Shown in pieces: positions 34,598-42,929 of a stretch of DNA of 64,000 bases. Within the stretch, counting starts at the first letter, position 1; each line of letters starts with the position of its first letter. The DNA is from Paenibacillus auburnensis (GTDB lineage: Bacteria > Bacillota > Bacilli > Paenibacillales > Paenibacillaceae). Position numbers and translations under genes: made by a program. The notes under the pieces are model-generated. The model saw nothing but the letters and a program-made list of their open reading frames with translations, was not told the DNA's origin and did not search any database. The DNA lies in contig NZ_CAKMMG010000006.1 in NCBI RefSeq assembly GCF_927798115.1, forward strand, positions 1-64,000. Direction: 5' to 3'.

Positions 34598-35649
34598 AGA
34601 AGGTAAATATTTATTTCAACCGCTGGTTTTCCGTGGCTTATCATTATATGAATCTCATCCGTAATAACGAGGATGGTGTTCCCGTACAAATTTTTGCTAC
34701 CCACCCCGATATCAGGCATATGTCGCTGCAAGGCGCCGATGTCGCCGGTACCGAACCGGCTGTTACAGGCATCGAATACGTCCAGTTCTGTATCGATTTT
34801 TGCCGCAGTAATGAGATTGATATTTTCATTCCCCGCCTGCATATGATGGATATCGCCCTGCATGCGGCGCAGTTTGATGCGATCGGTACGAAGGTGCTGG
34901 TATGCCGTGATCTGGACCTGCTGGAAATGATGCTGGACAAAGGCAAGTTCTATGAAAAGGTTAAAGATAGCGGAATTATGGAAATTCCTGAATACCATGT
35001 AGTCAATACTGCGGAACAGTTCAAGACGGCATATGAGGATCTTGTAGCCAAGGGGCTCCGGGTCTGCTTCAAGCCGACCGAAACCGAAGGGGGGTTAGGT
35101 TTCCGGATAATCAACAATAGCCGTAGTCCTCTGCAGGAGCTGTTCGGCTATGTGACGCAGCATATTTCCTTCGATGAAGCCTACCGCGTTCTATCCGGCG
35201 CAGAAACCTTCCCCGACCTGATGGTAATGGAGCTGCTCGAAGGATATGAGTACAGTATAGATTGTCTGGCCGATGAGAATGGCAGGCTGCTGGCGGCAGT
35301 GCCGCGCCGTAAGGATACCGGACGCCTGCGGGTGATGGAGCATATTCCTGAGCTGGAGCTTATCGCTGAACGGGTAGCTGAAACGTACCGGATTCCGTTC
35401 AATTTTAATATTCAGATGAAGTATGGCGGTTCCGTTCCTAAGCTGCTGGAGATCAACCCCCGCATGTCGGGAGGTCTGCATGTCTCCTGTCTGTCGGGCA
35501 TTAACTTCCCATATCTGGCGGTCAAAAGCGCGCTCGGCGGTGAGGTCCAGCCTGTAAGCTTCGGTGAGGATGTACTGGCAAGCCATGTGGAACAGCCGAT
35601 GATTATGAAAATATTTGCTGAATCTACTATTCAAGACGCTGTGAATTAA
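34594..35649 (+). CDS. ATP-grasp ligase of the Ter module
   Basis: 351 aa. N-terminal pre-ATP-grasp domain, then CFKPTETEGGLGFRI near 160 (ATP lysine and Gly-rich loop), LMVMELLEGYEYSIDC near 210 and LLEINPRMSGGLH near 287 (Mg2+-binding E-x-N). Catalyses ATP-dependent carboxylate-amine/thiol ligation by acyl-phosphate; substrates unknown. GTG start at 34594 overlapping the HAD stop. Last gene of the coupled lyase-to-ligase set. Confidence 0.85.
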   Translation: MKKVNIYFNRWFSVAYHYMNLIRNNEDGVPVQIFATHPDIRHMSLQGADVAGTEPAVTGIEYVQFCIDFCRSNEIDIFIPRLHMMDIALHAAQFDAIGTKVLVCRDLDLLEMMLDKGKFYEKVKDSGIMEIPEYHVVNTAEQFKTAYEDLVAKGLRVCFKPTETEGGLGFRIINNSRSPLQELFGYVTQHISFDEAYRVLSGAETFPDLMVMELLEGYEYSIDCLADENGRLLAAVPRRKDTGRLRVMEHIPELELIAERVAETYRIPFNFNIQMKYGGSVPKLLEINPRMSGGLHVSCLSGINFPYLAVKSALGGEVQPVSFGEDVLASHVEQPMIMKIFAESTIQDAVN

Positions 35650-35683
35650 GCAAACTGCAGGAAGCCTGCAAGAGGTGAGAATA

Positions 35684-36394
35684 ATGAATTCAAAATCAAA
35701 AGTACTACTATACGCGGCTGCCGGATATGTAGTGGCGGTATTAACCAGCAGTTTCCTGCCGGAGCTGCTCTCCCTGCTGCTGCCGGTAGCCGGAGCCGCG
35801 GCCGGCCTTTGGGGCGGCAAGCGCACACGGGTTAACCTCCCTGCGGAGGTTCTTCCTGCCGGACAAGCCCCCGCAGCGGCTCTGCCGGCATCTGCGGCCA
35901 GTCGCCCTGTAACGCGGGAAGCGGCAGCCGGAGGCGCGGATACAGCTGGACAAGCTGATGCAGCCGCCAGAGGGCACGCCGAGATTAAGATCGGAGCAGA
36001 GTTTGCTCCGGTTGTAGAGTATCTGGTCATTCTGGAGGATATGATTATTTCGGAAGGCCAGAAGGACACCCTGGACAATGAGATCGTCGAGAAATCACTG
36101 GCGCTCTTCGCAAGAATCCAGCGTGTTCTTCCGCTGCTGCAAGAGCTGGGCAACGGTGAGATTAACCATACCGTCCGCAGACTGGTTCTGAAGGATCTGA
36201 ACGGGGTGATCAATCCGTTCCTGCGGCTGGGCGGCGAAGCGAAGACGAAAAACCGGAGAATGCTGCTGAACGGTCTGAGGGATGTTGATTCCAAAATATC
36301 GGATATCGCCTCAACGATCGAACATAAAGACCTGATGGAACTTCAGACCAAGGCGGAACTGATTCATCAGCGCTACAGCAGTTCCGAATTATAG
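35684..36394 (+). CDS. XpaC-like membrane-associated protein
   Basis: 236 aa. Two short N-terminal hydrophobic segments (about 6-40), an Ala-rich linker (50-95), then a helical domain (about 105-235). Resembles the XpaC (5-bromo-4-chloroindolyl phosphate hydrolysis) family that is regularly paired with TelA. The biochemical role is not known; the historic enzymatic name is doubtful. ATG at 35684 after AGAGGTGAG; an earlier GTG at 35675 overlaps that site. Confidence 0.7.
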   Translation: MNSKSKVLLYAAAGYVVAVLTSSFLPELLSLLLPVAGAAAGLWGGKRTRVNLPAEVLPAGQAPAAALPASAASRPVTREAAAGGADTAGQADAAARGHAEIKIGAEFAPVVEYLVILEDMIISEGQKDTLDNEIVEKSLALFARIQRVLPLLQELGNGEINHTVRRLVLKDLNGVINPFLRLGGEAKTKNRRMLLNGLRDVDSKISDIASTIEHKDLMELQTKAELIHQRYSSSEL

Positions 36395-36405
36395 GAGGGA
36401 AACCC

Positions 36406-37506
36406 ATGTCCACGCAGTTAATGCAGCTCAAGCAAGAAGATGAGCAGAAGGTAGTCGAGGAAGCCTCGCAATTAATCGAAAAAGTAGCAAAAACGGATAC
36501 TGTAGCTCTCGATTCCTTAATGGACGATATCGGCAAGCTGGGGGTAAAGACTCAGGAAAAGGCTGGCCAGACCCTGAAGCTGCTGGATCGCCCGGTGAAT
36601 GATCTGATGTCCGGCAAACGCGTCGAAGTGCCGAATATGATTATGAAGCTGCGCAATGAATGCGAAACGCTGCAGCAGAGCAAGAATGTTAGCTTTTTTG
36701 GCAAAGTGCTCCGTAAAAGCCCGCTAAAGAATTATGTCTACAAATATCAGTCCGTCCGCACGAATATTGACGCCATCGTTACCGGTCTGCGTGACGGCCG
36801 CGACACGCTCGAAGAGAGCATCGTCAATATGCGGCAGCTGAAGCGCACCTCCATGGAGGAGATTTACAATCTGCAGACCAAAATCGCCTTCGGCAACAAG
36901 CTGAAGGAATTGTTCGAGGTTGAGATCGCCAAACCGGAGAATGAGTTCCGCAAAGCCTATCTGGAGCGCGGCCTGCGCAAGGTCATGGTCCGGATTCAGT
37001 CGATGACCGAGATGATTCTGCTCTACAATCAGGCAATTGCCGCTACAGACATCATCAACGACAATAATGACAAACTCATCGATTCCGTTAACAACGCGAT
37101 TGATAAAACCTCCAACCTGATCACCGTGTCAGCGATGATTGCCATGTCACTGGCGGATCAGGAGAATGTCATTTCCGCTGTAGAAGCGACGAACAAAACG
37201 ATTGAGGACCAGTTCAAGGAGAATGCGCGTCTGCTGCGCACTACAACCGAGAAGACCACAGAGCTGCTGTCCAAGCCTTCGATGTCTCTAGAAGCAGTGA
37301 ATCAGGCTATCGGCGATCTGCTCAGTGCCCTTGATACGTCTGAGCAGTCCAACCGCCGGATTATCGAGAGCTGCCAGGATTATACGTCCAAAATGACGAC
37401 TATCAATACGCAGCTGAACAACCGGCTCGGACTGAACGAAGGTTCCCAGCCGCAGGCGCTGAGGCAAGCGGGTTCAGATAGCGAGCTTAGCAGCTTTTTG
37501 AACTAA
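36406..37506 (+). CDS. TelA-family toxic anion resistance protein
   Basis: 366 aa, almost wholly helical, with SVRTNIDAIVTGLRDGRDTL and the LIDSVNNAIDKTSNL block typical of TelA/KlaA (Bacillus YceH). TelA genes give tellurite and other oxyanion/antibiotic tolerance when present, by an unknown mechanism. 11 bases after the XpaC-like gene. Terminator downstream closes the Ter island. Confidence 0.9.
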   Translation: MSTQLMQLKQEDEQKVVEEASQLIEKVAKTDTVALDSLMDDIGKLGVKTQEKAGQTLKLLDRPVNDLMSGKRVEVPNMIMKLRNECETLQQSKNVSFFGKVLRKSPLKNYVYKYQSVRTNIDAIVTGLRDGRDTLEESIVNMRQLKRTSMEEIYNLQTKIAFGNKLKELFEVEIAKPENEFRKAYLERGLRKVMVRIQSMTEMILLYNQAIAATDIINDNNDKLIDSVNNAIDKTSNLITVSAMIAMSLADQENVISAVEATNKTIEDQFKENARLLRTTTEKTTELLSKPSMSLEAVNQAIGDLLSALDTSEQSNRRIIESCQDYTSKMTTINTQLNNRLGLNEGSQPQALRQAGSDSELSSFLN

Positions 37507-37533
37507 CAGAGCAAGCAGCATTGATATGAAGTT

Positions 37534-37563
37534 AAGTCCGCCGGACCATCCGGCGGACTTATT
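37534..37563 (+). terminator. Terminator of the Ter island
   Basis: AAGTCCGCCGGA/TCCGGCGGACTT perfect 12-bp stem with a 3-base loop, then ATTTGCG. Confidence 0.8.
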
Positions 37564-37725
37564 TGCGTATATTCTGTTATTAATTTGAGAATATATCTAA
37601 TTTACTAATATTTTCATATAGGATATTATGGTAATGCTTTATCTGTATTGATTGTGAGATAAGTATAGTAGAGCAGGTATAATTTAAGGCTGTTCCAGGG
37701 TGAGCGGCATATAGGAGGCTTGTTA

Positions 37726-40203
37726 ATGGGCAGGAAGTTCAGGGGGATAATGGCGGGGGTACTTGGGATTAGTATGCTCTTAGGATCTATGGGTGCAGCA
37801 GGTGCGCAGAGCAGCGGCAAGGATTACGAAGGCCACTGGGCACAGAAGACGATTGAAAGCTGGCTGGAGAAGGGTGACCTGAAAGGTTTTCAGGATGGAT
37901 CGGTGAAGCCCAACCAGACGATTACGAGAGCGGAATTTATGACACTGGTCAATCGTTCCTTCGGGTTCACTTCGGAAAGCAAGATCAGCTTTACCGATGT
38001 GGCTTCAACCAATTGGGCTTACAGTGAAATTGCGAAAGCGGTTGCAGCCGGGTACATACAAGGCTATAACAATGACATCCGTCCCGGTGATCCCATTAAC
38101 CGCCAAGAGGCGGCGGTAGTCGTAGGCAAGCTCCTGAAGCTTGCTGGCGGAAATATAAATGATCTGAAGATGTTCAGCGATGCCGGGCAAATTGCCGAGT
38201 GGGGCAAAGCCAGCGTTGCAGCAGCGGTTGCAGCTGGAATTCTTAAAGGTTACCCGAACGGCACGTTTGCACCTCAGCAGGCACTGACCCGGGCAGAATC
38301 CCTGACACTGATTGATAGTGCAGCTGCTCAATACACAGCCGATCAGCCAACGGCAACTCCGGCGGCATCAGCTACGCCGTCCGCAAGTCCGACGCCAACC
38401 GCAACTGCGGCAGCAGCGGTAGGCGGTGGAGGAGGCGGGGGCGGCGGGGGCGGTTCAGTTACAGCAACGCCAACGCCAACAGCAACACCAGTAGTGACGC
38501 CAACAGCAACGCCAGTAGTGACTCCGGAGCCTACGCTGCCGGTCAGCGATATTCCACTGCTTGATATTCATGTTGCTTCGGTTACGAATACTTCCGTAAC
38601 GAATGGCGTCTACTTGAACTTTGACTATAGTGCATTGCCTGCCTCCATGTTTGGGAACGGAACATATGCTACTTATTATGTAACTACAACCCCGATAAAC
38701 TCCAGAGACCTGAAATGGGTGCTGCAGAACAGACGGGCGCTTACTACTTCTCCTACGTATTCATATCCGAATAATTCACATGTCAAGGTTGATGTGCCTA
38801 GCGCATTTGTACCGGCGGCAGGTGATTATTATGTATCGGTTATATTAAATGCGCATGACCAAACACTAGGCTACTATTCGCAAAAGGTTAATCTGCAGCC
38901 GGCGTTTGTCTCCGTTTCAAAGAATTTTGTAAAGCTGGAGACCGGTGTAACCATTAAGCTGGAGAAGCAGGTAGTTCAGTCTACACCTGATATTATGGGA
39001 GGAACATACTATTCTGATGTCGTTGATGTGACCTATGCTCTGAAAGATCAACCAGGTAACGCTGTGTATTACAGCATTACTCCCAAGTATTACATGGATG
39101 TTGATTATAAGTGGGCAGTCGGAGATCTCCTCAAGAGTTCACATAGTCTGTACTCCGATAAGATCATCCGGGTGACCGATCACTATTATCCGAAGAGTAT
39201 CAGCGATATTCCACTGGTATATGAAACCTTGGGGAATAATAAAACCTATAATGAGCAAGAGTATACAATCATTTTCTATAACAAGGATTTGCAGGCGCTC
39301 AGTTATTACCAGGGCAAAGTAACGCAGAGTGATGAACTAGCGGTAGAGACTGCAGAGAAAAAAATTGATGAGATTTCGGGCAAACCCGCGCTGGAAGAAG
39401 AGAGTGTCATTATGAGAGCTTCGCGAGCGTATTCGCTGCTTAATGATTCCCTCAAAGCTCAGATCAGCCAGAGCCGGAGAACAACGCTGGAGAATGCCTT
39501 AAGTCAGCTTGAAATGAAGAAAAGCTCAGGTCCGCTGGGCAGCAGCCTGCCTTTGGCATCGACGAAACTCACCCCACAGCGCACTACGTTCAATGGCTTA
39601 ATTCTAACCGCTTATACTGTGGATACCATTAGTGAGGCCGAAAGTATCTCTCTGTATATCACTGACAGTCCTTTCACTGCCGCAGATCTGGCTGTTCCAA
39701 GTGTGTACGGCAAGCAGAAATTCCGCGGCTATGATTCTCTTTCTGTAACAGGTGTGCAAGGAAATCACTATGCTACGGTTGTGATATACGATAAGAACGG
39801 CCAGCCTATACGATACGCGACGCAACTGATTGATTTCACTGTTACCGCTCCGGTATGGGACGGATCAGCGGTGCAGATTCAGGATGGAGTAAGTTTGGAA
39901 CGGGATTATAGTAATGGCAGCCGCGCAGACTACGTCATTTTTGAGGATTATAAAAAAGCCCATCCTGAGGCGGTATATGCTACAACGACATCCAGATCAG
40001 AACTTGGGACAGTCCAGGATTTTAACCCGGAAAATGTAGTAAAGCATTTGAATGCGTACAACTTTACAAGCAGCTATCCATTTATCCGATTATCGTATGA
40101 GACCGAAGAAGCTTTAACCGGATTAACCGAGGATTACATTATCATTTTCTATGATCAGAATTTCAAAGCCATTAGCTATTACATTGGTACTCTGGCTGAC
40201 TAA
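37726..40203 (+). CDS. S-layer-homology surface protein with repeated C-terminal modules
   Basis: 825 aa. Signal peptide (1-about 30), three SLH domains (about 35-75, 90-140, 150-205; each with the ITRAEF / INRQEA / LTRAES type motif) that bind pyruvylated cell-wall polymer, a Thr/Pro/Ala linker interrupted by a run of about 11 glycines (about 234-245), then a long exported region. That region has four related segments ending in a Y-x-IIFY...SYY-like strand (about residues 366, 511, 681 and 802), suggesting repeated beta-rich modules. ATG at 37726 is seven bases from AGGAGG. Ligand unknown. Confidence 0.85.
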   Translation: MGRKFRGIMAGVLGISMLLGSMGAAGAQSSGKDYEGHWAQKTIESWLEKGDLKGFQDGSVKPNQTITRAEFMTLVNRSFGFTSESKISFTDVASTNWAYSEIAKAVAAGYIQGYNNDIRPGDPINRQEAAVVVGKLLKLAGGNINDLKMFSDAGQIAEWGKASVAAAVAAGILKGYPNGTFAPQQALTRAESLTLIDSAAAQYTADQPTATPAASATPSASPTPTATAAAAVGGGGGGGGGGGSVTATPTPTATPVVTPTATPVVTPEPTLPVSDIPLLDIHVASVTNTSVTNGVYLNFDYSALPASMFGNGTYATYYVTTTPINSRDLKWVLQNRRALTTSPTYSYPNNSHVKVDVPSAFVPAAGDYYVSVILNAHDQTLGYYSQKVNLQPAFVSVSKNFVKLETGVTIKLEKQVVQSTPDIMGGTYYSDVVDVTYALKDQPGNAVYYSITPKYYMDVDYKWAVGDLLKSSHSLYSDKIIRVTDHYYPKSISDIPLVYETLGNNKTYNEQEYTIIFYNKDLQALSYYQGKVTQSDELAVETAEKKIDEISGKPALEEESVIMRASRAYSLLNDSLKAQISQSRRTTLENALSQLEMKKSSGPLGSSLPLASTKLTPQRTTFNGLILTAYTVDTISEAESISLYITDSPFTAADLAVPSVYGKQKFRGYDSLSVTGVQGNHYATVVIYDKNGQPIRYATQLIDFTVTAPVWDGSAVQIQDGVSLERDYSNGSRADYVIFEDYKKAHPEAVYATTTSRSELGTVQDFNPENVVKHLNAYNFTSSYPFIRLSYETEEALTGLTEDYIIIFYDQNFKAISYYIGTLAD

Positions 40204-40290
40204 CAGCTATCGCCGCAAACAAACACCACTCATAATCCCCTGCCCCAAGGCATAAGTTGACTACTAAGCCGACATATGAAGGAAGTGAGG

Positions 40291-40398
40291 GTGCAGCGGA
40301 TGATTCTGGGATGCCTGATACTTGTGCTCATCGTCGTAGCCAGCAGCGAAAAGGCAGAGGCGATTGCCAAGCTGAATGACCCGGCAGATGACACCTAA
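40291..40398 (+). CDS. Possible small membrane peptide
   Basis: 35 aa from GTG at 40291 (in-frame ATGs at 40276 and 40300). A purine-rich AAGGAAGTGAGG lies directly upstream. Residues about 4-18 are hydrophobic (ILGCLILVLIVVAS) and the tail is charged. No known family. It occupies the otherwise gene-free 345-bp gap between the SLH gene and the FNT channel; it could be a chance frame. Confidence 0.3.
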   Translation: MQRMILGCLILVLIVVASSEKAEAIAKLNDPADDT

Positions 40399-40548
40399 CG
40401 AAAGAGTGTGGGTTCTCTCCAAATAGAATGTAATTTAATTGGGCTTCCGTGGTTCAAGTAAATTCCAGCGGTTTATTGGGTATAATAACCCAAAGGCTGC
40501 AGTGCAGCCGCAACTATTGCTGAAAATATGGACGTAAGCGGAGGTCAT

Positions 40549-41346
40549 ATGGAGAATGAGGCACTGCTGCAGGTTGAAAAACTGGCACTTAAGAAACAGA
40601 AGATTTATCGGCAAAGTGTTTTACGCTATATCGCCAGGGCGATGCTGGCCAGTATGTTCATCGGATTCGGTGTCATTGTAGCGTTTAAAACAGGGAACTT
40701 CTTCTACATGGAGCAATCGCCGATGACGTACCCGATGGCCGCGATCACATTCGGGGCAGCGATCATCCTGATCTCCTATGGTGGAGGGGATCTGTTCACA
40801 GGGGACACCTTTTATTACACGTACGCGGCATTAAGGCGCAAAATGCAGTGGACAGAGGTTGTCCGGATGTGGGTAATCAGCTATATCGGGAATATCCTCG
40901 GGGCTACGGCGTTTGCGCTGCTGATTTTTTTGACCGGGCTGTTCTATGATTCCAGCGTAAACGGATTTCTGCTGAATGTCGTAGCCCATAAGATGGAGGC
41001 TCCGGCGCTTCAGCTGTTTTTCCGGGCCATTCTTTGTAACTGGCTGGTTTGTCTGGCGTTTTTTGTTCCGATGTCCATGAAAAGCGATGGAGCTAAAATG
41101 TTCGCTATGGTTCTGTTCGTCTTCTGCTTTTTCATCTCCGGATATGAACACAGCATTGCCAATATGTGTACATTCGCTATAGCGCTCGTGCTGGATCATC
41201 CCGGTACGATCTCATGGGGCGGTGTAGTCCATAATCTGGTTCCGGTTACCCTCGGAAATCTGATCGGCGGCGGCGTTCTGATGGGCGTCATGTACTATTA
41301 TGTGAACAAGCCGTTTCTGGACGAGGAGCACGGGGATCCTCATTAA
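40549..41346 (+). CDS. Formate/nitrite transporter family channel
   Basis: 265 aa, six membrane helices in the FNT aquaporin-like fold. Helix-break loops are recognisable as ISYGGGDLFTGDT and CNWLVCLAFFVPMSMKSDGAKM, with FISGYEHSIANM near the C-terminus carrying the conserved central histidine. Transports formate, nitrite or related monovalent anions; closest in type to Bacillus YwcJ. The ATG at 40549 follows GCGGAGG; a start at 40528 adds seven residues without a binding site. Confidence 0.88.
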   Translation: MENEALLQVEKLALKKQKIYRQSVLRYIARAMLASMFIGFGVIVAFKTGNFFYMEQSPMTYPMAAITFGAAIILISYGGGDLFTGDTFYYTYAALRRKMQWTEVVRMWVISYIGNILGATAFALLIFLTGLFYDSSVNGFLLNVVAHKMEAPALQLFFRAILCNWLVCLAFFVPMSMKSDGAKMFAMVLFVFCFFISGYEHSIANMCTFAIALVLDHPGTISWGGVVHNLVPVTLGNLIGGGVLMGVMYYYVNKPFLDEEHGDPH

Positions 41347-41359
41347 AGAGTGTGTATAG

Positions 41360-41395
41360 AAAAAGACTTTGCTCCGTCAGGAGCAAAGTCTTTTT
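41360..41395. terminator. Terminator between FNT channel and rhodanese genes
   Basis: AAAAAGACTTTGCTCC/GGAGCAAAGTCTTTTT perfect 16-bp stem. The A and T ends make it work on both strands for the two convergent genes. Confidence 0.9.
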
Positions 41396-41409
41396 GCTAT
41401 ACTCTGGAT

Positions 41410-41859
41410 TTATACCAGCGGCATAGCGTAGTAAAGAGGCGCTTCTTCACGCAGACTGCCCTCCAGAGCTCCTCCTTCCTTCCGCCAATACTCGATTCCT
41501 CCGAGCATCTCCTTGACCTGGTAGCCTTGGCCGGCAAGTCTGGCAGCCGCTTTGCTGGCCCCGTTGCAGGCAGGCCCCCAGCAGTAGACCACCAGCACCT
41601 CCTCGCGGGAAAAGGGAGGAGGGGTATTACTGTGTATCCGGCCGGAGGGCAGTGAAACAGCACCCGGCAGATGGGCAGCTTCATAAGCGAGAGAATCGCG
41701 GACATCAACGAGCGTAAAACCGGTTATGCCTTCGCGCAGATCGTAGGCGACATCGGCTACATCGGTTTCAAATAAGCCTTTGGCAGAGAAATAACTCGCC
41801 GCCTCAGCGGGGGTGGCTGCCGGAGTAGACAGAACCTGTGATTTTGCTTTGATATTCAT
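41410..41859 (-). CDS. Rhodanese-domain protein
   Basis: 149 aa, one rhodanese domain: VDVRDSLAYEAAHLPGAVSLP, then the active-site loop with C93 in VVYCWGPACNGA. The loop is two residues longer than the six-residue sulfurtransferase loop and resembles those of rhodaneses beside LysR genes. Probably carries persulfide sulfur or is a regulatory sensor. TAAGGAGGA ribosome binding site. Divergent from the LysR gene. Confidence 0.88.
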   Translation of the reverse strand: MNIKAKSQVLSTPAATPAEAASYFSAKGLFETDVADVAYDLREGITGFTLVDVRDSLAYEAAHLPGAVSLPSGRIHSNTPPPFSREEVLVVYCWGPACNGASKAAARLAGQGYQVKEMLGGIEYWRKEGGALEGSLREEAPLYYAMPLV

Positions 41860-41974
41860 TAAACGTCCTCCTTAACTTAGCTGGGCTTTGCTTTATTGTA
41901 TTACGGATTTATAATTGTAGTTATCTATAGTTATTCATAATAAATATCGAAAATATTGATAGTTGGGGGATGGC

Positions 41975-42847
41975 ATGGAACTCACGTATTTGCGGACCTT
42001 TTGTGAAGTAGTGTCCTGTGGAAGCTATACCCGGGCAGCAGAAAAGCTGGGATATGCCCAATCCAGTGTAACGGCCCAGATTAGCAAGCTCGAGGAGCTT
42101 TACGGAGCGGTCCTTCTGGAACGCTCCGGCCGGGGCATGATCCCCACCTTTGCCGGGAACAGCCTGCTTCCCTATGCGCGGCAGATGCTGGAGCTGAGCG
42201 GAGAAGCGAAGGGCGTGGTGTCCAGCGGAAACAGCGGCATACTGAATATCGGTTCGATCGAGACGCTGGCTGCCTATTATCTGCCGCACCGTCTGCACCG
42301 CTATAGGGAGCAGCATCCCAGGGTACAGTTGCGTGTTCAGCCCGGTTCGGAGGTTCAGATTATTGCGGATGTCAAAGAGAAGGCAGCTGATTTCGGGCTG
42401 ATTTTTGATGTCCCTTATGAATCAGAAGAGCTTGTCTCGCTGCCGCTGCGTCAGGAGCAGCTGTTCGTGGTTGTCCATCCGGAGCACCCGCTGGCAGCTG
42501 AACCGGCAATTGCCCCGTCCGCACTGTCGGCAGAACCGCTGGTGCTGACGGAGGAGACCTGCACATACCGCAGGCAGCTGCTGCAGGAGCTGCGGCATTC
42601 CGGTATTACGCCAAGAATTGATATGGAATTCGGAAATCTGGAAGGCATTAAGCAGGCGGTGAAACACCGTTGGGGGACGGCCTTTTTACCCTGGTATGCC
42701 GCCCAGGAGGAGCTTGACTCCGGGGCATTAATCGGAATTCCTCTAGCCGGGGAGCAGGAGAAATTCTACATCCAGCTGATCTACCGTAAGGAACGGGGGC
42801 TGTCTGCGGCTTTTGGTGATTTCATTGCGGCGATGCAGCAGCAATAG
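41975..42847 (+). CDS. LysR-family transcriptional regulator
   Basis: 290 aa. N-terminal winged helix (1-60; YLRTFCEVVSCGSYTRAAEK, then LGYAQSSVTAQISKLEE) and a type 2 periplasmic-binding-like effector domain (about 90-290). It is divergent from the rhodanese gene with a 115-bp A/T-rich spacer, so the rhodanese is its probable target. ATG at 41975 follows TGGGGG; an upstream TTG at 41963 overlaps that site. Effector unknown. Confidence 0.9.
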   Translation: MELTYLRTFCEVVSCGSYTRAAEKLGYAQSSVTAQISKLEELYGAVLLERSGRGMIPTFAGNSLLPYARQMLELSGEAKGVVSSGNSGILNIGSIETLAAYYLPHRLHRYREQHPRVQLRVQPGSEVQIIADVKEKAADFGLIFDVPYESEELVSLPLRQEQLFVVVHPEHPLAAEPAIAPSALSAEPLVLTEETCTYRRQLLQELRHSGITPRIDMEFGNLEGIKQAVKHRWGTAFLPWYAAQEELDSGALIGIPLAGEQEKFYIQLIYRKERGLSAAFGDFIAAMQQQ

Positions 42848-42861
42848 ACGCTTAACGCAAG

Positions 42862-42895
42862 GAACCCTCCTGCCAACATTTTGGTAGGAGGGTTC
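42862..42895. terminator. Terminator between LysR and TPM genes
   Basis: GAACCCTCCTGCCAA/TTGGTAGGAGGGTTC stem (one G-U), loop CATT, then TTC. Serves two convergent genes; the T tail is short. Confidence 0.7.
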
Positions 42896-42929
42896 TTCGG
42901 CTATGTGAGGTTTAAATTCCTGCGGAGCG

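Noticed and set aside
35191..36294. 367-codon open frame on the minus strand
   Set aside because: Opposite the ATP-grasp and XpaC-like genes in a coupled operon; low-complexity Ser/Ala/Pro product.
38395..38530. Short tandem repeats as a CRISPR-like array
   Set aside because: The repetition is in-frame Thr/Pro/Ala and Gly codons of the SLH protein linker, without spacers.
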